Assembly (NCBI GenBank): GCA_943354205.1
Contig: CALRBJ010000011.1
Coordinates: forward strand, 1 to 15,648
DNA: 15,648 nucleotides
Source of the DNA: Candidatus Nomurabacteria bacterium
Lineage (GTDB): Bacteria > Patescibacteriota > Minisyncoccia > Phycocordibacterales > UBA9973
Direction of reading: 5' to 3'
Of the stretch, positions 1-4,662 are shown piece after piece; position 1 is the stretch's first letter, and the number at the start of each line of letters is the position of its first letter. Made by a program: the position numbers and the translations under genes. The notes under the pieces were generated by a model. It was not told the origin of the DNA. It saw only the letters and a program-made list of their open reading frames with translations, and did no database searches.

Positions 1-154
1 CAGCGCAACGGATGCGCGATTAGTCTTGGTCAGGATTGTTTTGGAAAAAAGTTCGGATTTTGTTCAGGAGACACAGCTAGGAGCAGAGCGAGTAGCTGCC
101 GGAAGTAGGCAAACTGCTTCGCCTGCGCCTTGGATGAGAACGCCGGAGCGTTAA
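1..154 (+). other. Possible 3' end of an upstream gene (unresolved frame)
   Basis: Two plus-strand frames are open from the window edge. Frame 1 runs to TAG at 106-108 (35 codons, Cys-rich end). Frame 2 runs to TAA at 152-154 (50 codons), beginning with a helix-like stretch (TDARLVLVRIVLEKSSDFVQ) before turning into low-quality sequence. Neither tail resembles a family I recognise. The last 50-60 bases of both overlap the hairpin-rich element at 96-242, so a gene end disrupted or extended by that element is possible. It may equally be non-coding. Confidence 0.2.
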
Positions 155-242
155 TTTTTCAGCAGGAAAATTCGCGAGGCGGTGCCCAGACCAAAATTTT
201 TGGCGAAAAATTTTGAGTCGCGGGAGGAGCCAAGTCCGGCAG
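96..242. repeat. Hairpin-dense structured element (candidate ncRNA or miniature mobile element)
   Basis: This 147-base stretch is bounded by an 8-bp perfect inverted repeat, CTGCCGGA (96-103) with TCCGGCAG (235-242). Nested directly inside is CTTGG (129-133) with CCAAG (230-234). The interior holds three stems that abut with no spacer: AACGC-CGGA-GCGTT (139-152), AATTTTTC-AGCA-GGAAAATT (153-172, one G.U) and CGCGA/TCGCG (173-177/218-222). The last encloses a perfect 10-bp hairpin with a GGCG loop (192-215). All pairings were read directly. It does not match 5S, tmRNA, RNase P or 6S landmarks that I know. It may be a structured RNA or a REP/MITE-like repeat; strand is unknown. Confidence 0.5.
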
Positions 243-244
243 TC

Positions 245-284
245 AAGTTTGATTAAAACTTAAATTTTGGGTAGTATGGATCTC
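245..284 (+). promoter_or_regulatory. Putative promoter of the TIR operon with overlapping inverted repeat
   Basis: TTGATT (249-254) and TAGTAT (272-277) are separated by 17 bp, and the -10-like hexamer ends 7 nt before the ATG at 285, implying a leaderless mRNA. The -35 hexamer lies inside a perfect inverted repeat, AAGTTT-GATTA-AAACTT (245-261), which could be an operator. Both hexamers are only partial matches to consensus, so this is a prediction. Confidence 0.4.
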
Positions 285-590
285 ATGAAAGATAAAATAA
301 AGCCAATTTATTTTGAATTGCAGGGGTATCTATCCCAAGCTCCAGAGCGAGAAAAAGGGTTGATTTTTGAGAAAGAAATTTGGACTCAACATAATCAAAG
401 TATTGATGAATTGGAACAAGTTACGTCTAAAAAATATGATCGTTACAGAATCCATCCAGAAATACAAAATTGGAATGGAGTTTCAAGACAAAGTATTACA
501 ACGCAAGCGTACAGAACAATTCTTGGAGGTTTAATTTCTAGATTACATGGAGAATATTTCCCTGACGAAAATTCCCCAATAAAAAAATGA
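285..590 (+). CDS. Small protein of unknown family, first gene of a TIR module
   Basis: This encodes a 101-residue soluble protein without signal peptide or membrane segment. The reading frame can be extended to a TTG at 267 or an ATG at 276. I prefer the ATG at 285 because a -10-like hexamer ends 7 nt upstream, as at other operon-leading genes in this window. The protein is rich in aromatic and charged residues; visible marks are YFELQGYLSQAP near the N-terminus and GGLISRLHGEYF near the C-terminus, suggesting a compact helical domain. I do not recognise the family. Its last bases form an ATGA overlap with the TIR gene, so the two are translationally coupled and probably work together, perhaps as sensor or regulator of the TIR protein. 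That role is inference from context only. The gene is markedly AT-rich compared with trhO downstream. Confidence 0.75.
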   Translation: MKDKIKPIYFELQGYLSQAPEREKGLIFEKEIWTQHNQSIDELEQVTSKKYDRYRIHPEIQNWNGVSRQSITTQAYRTILGGLISRLHGEYFPDENSPIKK

Positions 591-1225
591 GATTAAAGGA
601 ACGTAGAACATTTCAGATAATTAACAGAATCCGAGATATACTAATGGACTCAGAAAGTGACATTGGCGTCTTGGTCTATCGTGGTGTATTTGAAGAACTT
701 GATACCGAGTTTTCTAAAGATGAAGTTACATATACTCTCAGATATTTAGATGGCAAGGGTTATTTTACACTTAGAGAAGATAAGGCTGGTTACGTCATAA
801 CTGCAAAGGGCTATGATCAGTGGATTTTTCCAGATGGACCCGCTATTGCTAATAGTGTTTTTGTTTCTTATGCTGTAAAAGATAAAAAATTGGCAGGTGA
901 TTTGAAGTATGAGTTAGAGAAAGTTGGTATAGTTGTATTTTTGGCACATGAAGATATTGAACCAACTGAAAAATGGAGAGATAAAATTATATCTGACTTA
1001 AAATCATCAACCACATTTATTGCGTTACGAACAAAAAATTATTTAGGAAGACCTTATACTGAACAAGAGTGTGGTTTTGCTCTAGCTTTAAATAAAAGAA
1101 TCCTTACTATTTCTATAGATACTGGATCTGAAGATATGGGTTTTTGTTCGGAATTTCAAGGAGAAAAATTTAAATCTGGTGATGAGTCAAAAATTTTTGA
1201 ATTTTGTAAAAAACAACTTAGTTAA
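587..1225 (+). CDS. Winged-helix/TIR domain protein, putative NADase of a defence module
   Basis: This is a 212-residue protein with two parts. Residues ~5-85 look like a winged helix-turn-helix (helices, then a beta wing ending in GYVITAKGYDQWIF). Residues ~90-178 are a TIR domain: the first strand VFVSYAVKDKKLA, the VFLAHEDIEPTEKW loop region, a TTFIALRTKNY strand and the YTEQECGFALAL helix. In that helix E161, in QEcGfA, is the likely equivalent of the catalytic Glu of NAD-cleaving TIR proteins. Bacterial TIR proteins of this size often act in anti-phage immunity by depleting NAD+ or making cyclic ADP-ribose signals; that is family knowledge, not shown here. The gene overlaps its upstream partner by ATGA and ends one base before trhO begins. 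A sampled 60-base line (1021-1080) is 35% G+C against 57% in trhO (1741-1800), consistent with horizontal acquisition. Confidence 0.85.
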   Translation: MRLKERRTFQIINRIRDILMDSESDIGVLVYRGVFEELDTEFSKDEVTYTLRYLDGKGYFTLREDKAGYVITAKGYDQWIFPDGPAIANSVFVSYAVKDKKLAGDLKYELEKVGIVVFLAHEDIEPTEKWRDKIISDLKSSTTFIALRTKNYLGRPYTEQECGFALALNKRILTISIDTGSEDMGFCSEFQGEKFKSGDESKIFEFCKKQLS

Positions 1226-2089
1226 ATGCAAACCCCAATCGTAATATTATTCTATAAATTCATAAAACTAGCTGACCCACAGGTGGTGGCTTTGGCGCAC
1301 AAGGAAAAGGCTAAAGATCTTGGTCTTTTAGGGCGGATGATTGTAGCCGAGGAAGGGGTGAATGCTACTTTTGAAGGCGAGGTGGAGAAAATACAGGAAT
1401 ACATAGACTTTTTGCATAGCGATGCGCGTTTTACTGATGTGGTGGTAAAACAATCCGCCGGCAACGGAAAAGCATTTACCAAACTCTCGGTAAAAGTGCG
1501 CGATGAGGTGGTGACCTTGGGAATAAAAGATTTTGATATTCAAAAAGAAACAGCGACGGAGCTGCCCGCGAGTGAGCTTCAAAGCTGGTATGAAAAAGGC
1601 GAAGACTTTGTGGTTCTAGATTTGCGCAATGATTATGAAATCGCCAGCGGGAAATTTGAGAACACGGTGGACCCGGGCCTTGCAAACTTTCGCGATTTGC
1701 CGGAAAAAGTTTCGGAACTAAAACATTTGAAAGATAAAAAAGTAGTGGCCGTGTGCACGGGCGGAATTCGTTGTGAAAAGGCGACCTGCCTGCTAAAGAG
1801 GGAAGGCTTTACCGACCTCTACCAATTGAAGGACGGCATACATACCTATATGAAAGAATACCCGGGCCAAAATTGGAAAGGCTCACTCTTTGTGTTTGAT
1901 AATAGAATGACCACCGATGTGGTGCCGACTCCAAACAAAGAAATCATCGGCCGATGCGTATTTTGTGAAAACGCTACCGAGCAATATTATTCCGACGACT
2001 CCGTTCGCCCGTCTAAAAAAATCCTCTGCTGCGATTCTTGCTACTCAATAAATGGCGCGCACCTGCGCCTCTCTACCACCACAGGCTAA
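1226..2089 (+). CDS. trhO: tRNA uridine(34) hydroxylase TrhO (rhodanese family, YceA-like)
   Basis: TrhO hydroxylates U34 of certain tRNAs to ho5U, the first step toward (m)cmo5U wobble modification, in the cytoplasm. The 287-residue product has the family layout: an N-terminal acylphosphatase-like domain (~1-100, with GLLGRMIVAEEGVNATFEG) and a rhodanese domain (~115-215) with the active-site loop VCTGGIRCEKAT, C177 being the expected catalytic Cys. It ends in a small Cys cluster (CVFC at 244-247, CC-x2-C at 268-272) that looks metal-binding, as in longer family members. The ATG directly follows the TAA of the TIR gene, and no separate promoter or Shine-Dalgarno is obvious, so it may be read through from the TIR operon or from a promoter inside it. 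Base composition is clearly richer in G+C than the genes on both sides. Confidence 0.93.
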   Translation: MQTPIVILFYKFIKLADPQVVALAHKEKAKDLGLLGRMIVAEEGVNATFEGEVEKIQEYIDFLHSDARFTDVVVKQSAGNGKAFTKLSVKVRDEVVTLGIKDFDIQKETATELPASELQSWYEKGEDFVVLDLRNDYEIASGKFENTVDPGLANFRDLPEKVSELKHLKDKKVVAVCTGGIRCEKATCLLKREGFTDLYQLKDGIHTYMKEYPGQNWKGSLFVFDNRMTTDVVPTPNKEIIGRCVFCENATEQYYSDDSVRPSKKILCCDSCYSINGAHLRLSTTTG

Positions 2090-2099
2090 TGCCTTAAGC

Positions 2100-2128
2100 T
2101 TGCATATTGATATACGTAGGTATATAAT
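2100..2128 (+). promoter_or_regulatory. Promoter-like sequence just ahead of a terminator hairpin
   Basis: TTGCAT (2100-2105), a 17-bp spacer and a perfect TATAAT (2123-2128). The expected start near 2135 lies only ~10 nt before the hairpin at 2145-2172. It could produce a ~40-nt RNA, act as an attenuated promoter for the NYN operon, or be fortuitous. Confidence 0.4.
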
Positions 2129-2144
2129 AGTTGCATTAACATCA

Positions 2145-2176
2145 CTGCCCCTGCTCGCAAGAGCAAGGGCAGTTTT
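2145..2176 (+). terminator. Rho-independent terminator after trhO
   Basis: A 12-position stem with one C.A mismatch (CTGCCC-C-TGCTC pairing GAGCA-A-GGGCAG), a GCAA tetraloop and a short TTTT tract (2173-2176). It lies 55 bases past the trhO stop. Confidence 0.75.
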
Positions 2177-2187
2177 GCTTGGTTTTA

Positions 2188-2196
2188 TGATAAAAT
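2188..2196 (+). promoter_or_regulatory. Extended -10 promoter for the NYN operon
   Basis: TGATAAAAT matches the TGn-TANNNT extended -10 form; no good -35 is seen. Transcription from near 2203 would leave a leader of about 5 nt before the ATG at 2208, with AAGGG at 2198-2202 mostly outside the transcript. Confidence 0.4.
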
Positions 2197-2207
2197 AAAG
2201 GGTAATT

Positions 2208-2750
2208 ATGGAAAAGAAGGATAAAACTAGGGTTGCGATATTTATAGATGGAGGCAATTTTTACCAGAGAATTCGCCAAAGCGAGTTAGTTCCAAAAGGA
2301 ACAAGATTTAATTATGTAAAATTTGCAGAATTTTTATCACAAAGCAGAGAAATTTCATCCAAGTTTTATTATGTTGGTATAGTTAGAAATCATGATAAAA
2401 GCGCCAAAAGCCAGAAGATGGTTCAAAGCCAACAGAAAATTTTAAGCGGACTGGAAAATGATGGCTATCAAATTAAAAGAGGAAAGATAGTTTATGACAA
2501 TAAAATAAGAGAGAAAGGTGTGGATGTACAGATTGCCATCGATTTAGTTATTGGTGCTGTTGAAAATACATATGATGTAGCAATTGTTGTCAGCTCCGAT
2601 ACTGATTTAATTCCAGCAATAAAATATATACAGTCGAAAGGGAAGAAGGTGGAATATGTTGGCTTTGCGCAAGCTCCATCTTTAGGAATGATAAAAGAGT
2701 CTGATTATAGGATTCTACTTACTAAGCAAGATTTTGAAAATTTACAATAG
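2208..2750 (+). CDS. NYN domain protein (LabA/DUF88-like, PIN-fold putative nuclease)
   Basis: This is a 180-residue soluble protein of the NYN family, PIN-like domains that usually act as metal-dependent ribonucleases. The conserved acidic positions are present: D14 in AIFIDGGNFYQ, D106 in KGVDVQIAID with D112, and D131/D133 in VVSSDTDLIPAI near the C-terminus. Together they would form the acidic metal site, so it is probably an active enzyme; the RNA substrate cannot be told from sequence. The product consists essentially of the NYN domain alone, without the C-terminal OST-HTH/LOTUS domain seen in some relatives. It is the first gene of a close-packed operon with a membrane protein, a GIY-YIG protein and a GNAT protein. 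Its AT-rich composition resembles the TIR genes and differs from trhO. Confidence 0.9.
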   Translation: MEKKDKTRVAIFIDGGNFYQRIRQSELVPKGTRFNYVKFAEFLSQSREISSKFYYVGIVRNHDKSAKSQKMVQSQQKILSGLENDGYQIKRGKIVYDNKIREKGVDVQIAIDLVIGAVENTYDVAIVVSSDTDLIPAIKYIQSKGKKVEYVGFAQAPSLGMIKESDYRILLTKQDFENLQ

Positions 2751-2755
2751 TTTTT

Positions 2756-3079
2756 ATGAGAAAAATTATACAAAACTTATTTCCTCTAATTATTCTATTT
2801 GCCCTAGAATTATTTTTAAATGAAATTTATTTTTTTATGGTTGTGATTTTATTTTCTGTTTATTCTGTTCTTATAAAACCTGAAAACAAGAAGGAGAAAA
2901 ATTTTTATATTTTAGGGTTATTCTTAGGTTTATTTATTGAAGTTGGGCTAGGCTTTATTCACAGACAGCAATATTGGTCAGCTTCTACCTTATGGGGAGT
3001 TCCGCTCTGGCTACCATTTCTTTGGGCTTTAGGTTTTGTGTATATTAGGAGAATTGGGAATTTAGTAGTCGGCAAGTAA
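2756..3079 (+). CDS. Small integral membrane protein of unknown function
   Basis: This is a 107-residue, very hydrophobic protein with about four predicted transmembrane segments (residues ~5-22, 25-42, 50-67 and 80-97). A charged cytoplasmic-type loop (KPENKKEKN) lies after the second and Arg/Lys follow the last, which suggests both ends inside. A short loop, HRQQYWSASTLWG, connects segments three and four and holds most of the polar residues. I do not recognise the family. It starts 5 nt after the NYN gene and its TAA shares one base with the ATG of the GIY-YIG gene (TAATG), so it is co-transcribed and translationally coupled. No Shine-Dalgarno is visible. Confidence 0.75.
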   Translation: MRKIIQNLFPLIILFALELFLNEIYFFMVVILFSVYSVLIKPENKKEKNFYILGLFLGLFIEVGLGFIHRQQYWSASTLWGVPLWLPFLWALGFVYIRRIGNLVVGK

Positions 3080-3327
3080 TGACCTACTATACTTATATAT
3101 TGAAATGCGCCGACGACACCCTGTATGTGGGCGCGACAAACAATCTGGAAAAGCGTTTGCACGACCACAACCATTCCAAATCTGGCGCCCACTACACCAA
3201 AATCCGCCGCCCTGTGACCCTGCAATATTTTGAAAGGTTTGATACACTTAAAGAATCAAGAACTAGAGAAGCAGAAATTAAAAGATTTTCTAGAATAGAG
3301 AAATTGAAATTGATTAAGAACAAATAG
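3079..3327 (+). CDS. GIY-YIG nuclease-superfamily protein (UPF0213/YhbQ-like)
   Basis: This 82-residue protein is a stand-alone GIY-YIG domain. The signature strands are TYILKC (GIY position, residues 5-10) and LYVGAT (YIG position, 15-20), followed by R26 in NNLEKRLHDHN and the family-typical REAEIKRFSRIEK near 63-75, where the acidic residue expected in the metal site sits. Members of this small family are predicted nucleases of uncertain role, perhaps in DNA repair. The start overlaps the stop of the preceding membrane protein gene by one base. Composition changes within the gene: bases 3121-3240 are about 50% G+C, but 3241-3300 are 28%. Confidence 0.9.
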   Translation: MTYYTYILKCADDTLYVGATNNLEKRLHDHNHSKSGAHYTKIRRPVTLQYFERFDTLKESRTREAEIKRFSRIEKLKLIKNK

Positions 3328-3331
3328 GCTT

Positions 3332-3787
3332 ATGGAAAATAATATTCAACTCAAAAAGGCTACACTTGCGGATATACCAACTATTATTTCAATAGAACAA
3401 AGTGTTTCTGGGAGTAAACTGTATTCTCCAATGCTTACAGAAGGAGAGTGGTTGGAAGCATTAAAGCGCAATACGACATACCTTATTGAAAAAGACGGAG
3501 AGATTGTCGGCGAGATATCGTATGAATTTAAAGGCCCATCGCACGCTTATATAGATGGCTTGGCGATGAATCCAAAATTCCAGGGGCAGGGAATTGCCCG
3601 CTCTGCGATGCAACTAGTTTTAGAAGAACTCAAAGACATGGATAGAGTAGATTTAGTGACACATCCTCTAAACGAGAAAGCGATTAATCTATATAAATCT
3701 TTTGAATTTGTGATTGAATCTCAAGTAGAAAATTATTTTGGCGACGGCGAACCGAGAGTCGTATTAGCTAAAGAAAAAAATAAGTAG
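3332..3787 (+). CDS. GNAT-family N-acetyltransferase
   Basis: This is a 151-residue protein with the GNAT fold. Motif A is seen as LAMNPKFQGQGIARSAM (78-93), with QGQGIA (84-89) as the acetyl-CoA pyrophosphate loop, and motif B is seen as HPLNEKAINLYKSFEF (111-126), where Y121 is in the position of the usual general acid Tyr. The N-terminal half (IQLKKATLADIPTIISIEQ) is typical of RimI-like and small-molecule acetyltransferases. The substrate cannot be assigned. The gene starts 4 nt after the GIY-YIG gene and is the last of the NYN operon. No terminator follows; the next promoter begins 2 nt past the stop. Confidence 0.88.
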   Translation: MENNIQLKKATLADIPTIISIEQSVSGSKLYSPMLTEGEWLEALKRNTTYLIEKDGEIVGEISYEFKGPSHAYIDGLAMNPKFQGQGIARSAMQLVLEELKDMDRVDLVTHPLNEKAINLYKSFEFVIESQVENYFGDGEPRVVLAKEKNK

Positions 3788-3788
3788 A

Positions 3789-3816
3789 TTGACTTTTTAC
3801 CCAAATATTATATATT
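3789..3816 (+). promoter_or_regulatory. Promoter of the tautomerase-like gene
   Basis: TTGACT (3789-3794), a 16-bp spacer and TATATT (3811-3816), placed directly after the GNAT stop. Transcription from ~3823 would give a ~42-nt leader to the ATG at 3865. Confidence 0.6.
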
Positions 3817-3864
3817 AGGCAGGTAATTTTGTTTTTTCCAATCACTCAAATAAAAAAAAGAATC

Positions 3865-4233
3865 ATGCCACTTGTTATAATTAAGCACGACCGGGACAGT
3901 GTAAACTCCAAACGTCTCACGAAAATAGGGATAGCTTTGCAAATTATTGTTGCTGAAGCACTACACGTTAAGCTTCCGAAAGAAGGAAATTTAACAAAGG
4001 AGGATGTAGGAGTCGCAATAGAACCTCACGGGAAGTTGGATATAAACACTGCTCCGCTTCAGATTATGGTTATCGCCAACTTTTTTCCTGCCCGTAAGAA
4101 AAATTTGGGTGAAAGAGCCAAAATTATATCTGACAGGTTAAAAGAAACGAATCTTGTTCCCGAACAACTAATCGGCAGCAAAAAAGCTTTCGTTTGGGTT
4201 TTCCTTTGCCCGGCATCTTTTAGGTTTCTGTAA
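3865..4233 (+). CDS. Tautomerase/MIF-superfamily-like protein
   Basis: This is a 122-residue protein beginning MPLVIIKHD. Tautomerase-superfamily enzymes use the N-terminal Pro left after Met removal as catalytic base, and this start places Pro there. The order beta (2-8), helix (~14-35), beta (~47-60), beta (64-73), helix (NLGERAKIISDRLKE, 80-94) and beta (108-117) fits the MIF/CHMI-type double beta-alpha-beta unit in length and layout. An upstream TTG at 3829 is also in frame, but would add 12 residues and bury the Pro, so I reject it. No strong Shine-Dalgarno is seen (AAAG only). It is a monocistronic unit with its own promoter and terminator. The assignment rests on Pro-1, length and strand order; specific substrate residues were not recognised. 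Confidence 0.55.
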   Translation: MPLVIIKHDRDSVNSKRLTKIGIALQIIVAEALHVKLPKEGNLTKEDVGVAIEPHGKLDINTAPLQIMVIANFFPARKKNLGERAKIISDRLKETNLVPEQLIGSKKAFVWVFLCPASFRFL

Positions 4234-4256
4234 TGTTTTTACTCTTTAATTTTCCG

Positions 4257-4280
4257 TCCCTGATTTTTCAGGGATTTTTT
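4257..4280 (+). terminator. Rho-independent terminator
   Basis: A perfect 7-bp stem TCCCTGA/TCAGGGA (4257-4263 and 4268-4274) with a TTTT loop, followed by six Ts (4275-4280). It closes the tautomerase-like unit and isolates the next gene. Confidence 0.85.
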
Positions 4281-4289
4281 ATTTCTATC

Positions 4290-4298
4290 TGGTAAAAT
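4290..4298 (+). promoter_or_regulatory. Extended -10 promoter, leaderless
   Basis: TGGTAAAAT (TG-G-TAAAAT) ends 6 nt before the ATG at 4305. No recognisable -35 is present, as expected for an extended -10 promoter. Initiation about 7 nt downstream would fall on the start codon. Confidence 0.5.
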
Positions 4299-4304
4299 AA
4301 ATCT

Positions 4305-4622
4305 ATGCAAACATTTAGCGACAGAGTAATAAAAATAGCACTCGCGATTCCGAAGGGAAGAGTGACTACGTATGGCAGGATTGCGCGGGCTGCGGGTGCC
4401 GGGCCGATGGCTTCGCAGAGTATTACTAGTATTTTAGACAAAGCTGGTAAGGGCGGAGTAAAAGATATTCCTTTTCACCGTATTGTGTATGCCGATGGGC
4501 ATATTTGGGTGTCGCCATCGCGCCGCGCCGAGCGATTGAAGCTCTATAAAAAGGAGGGGATAGAAATAGATAAAAACGACCGCATTGTAAATTTTAGAGA
4601 TATACTACTTGAGTTTAAGTAG
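4305..4622 (+). CDS. Alkyltransferase-like (Atl) protein, MGMT-fold without acceptor Cys
   Basis: This is a 105-residue protein matching only the C-terminal DNA-binding domain of O6-alkylguanine-DNA alkyltransferases: IPKGRVTTYGRIARAAG (15-31) is the helix-turn region, and IPFHRIVYADGHIW (55-68) is the former active-site loop. The acceptor Cys of PCHR is replaced by Phe (PFHR, 56-59). Atl proteins, usually PWHR, bind alkylated guanine without removing the alkyl group and hand the lesion to nucleotide excision repair; that is family knowledge. The usual Arg finger (ARxxG motif) also seems absent: the aligned stretch reads MASQSI (35-40). So lesion binding may differ, or the alignment may be shifted. 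It is a single-gene unit with an extended -10 promoter and probably a leaderless mRNA. Confidence 0.85.
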   Translation: MQTFSDRVIKIALAIPKGRVTTYGRIARAAGAGPMASQSITSILDKAGKGGVKDIPFHRIVYADGHIWVSPSRRAERLKLYKKEGIEIDKNDRIVNFRDILLEFK

Positions 4623-4625
4623 GTT

Positions 4626-4654
4626 TTGACAAAATGCAAAATTTACTATATACT
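4626..4654 (+). promoter_or_regulatory. Strong promoter of the DEAD-box helicase gene
   Basis: A perfect TTGACA (4626-4631), a 17-bp spacer and TATACT (4649-4654). The -10 ends 8 nt before the ATG at 4663, so the transcript should be leaderless or carry one or two extra bases. This is the best promoter match in the window outside the rRNA region. Confidence 0.75.
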
Positions 4655-4662
4655 CAAAACTA

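Noticed and set aside
96..242. RNase P RNA, tmRNA, 6S or 5S identity for the hairpin element
   Set aside because: GGAGGAGCCAAGTCCGGC only faintly recalls the RNase P GAGGAAAGTCCGG box; no other landmark of these RNAs is present and the length does not fit.
3829..3864. TTG start of the tautomerase-like gene
   Set aside because: It adds a Lys-rich tail and buries the Pro that defines the family; it lies only ~6 nt from the predicted transcription start.
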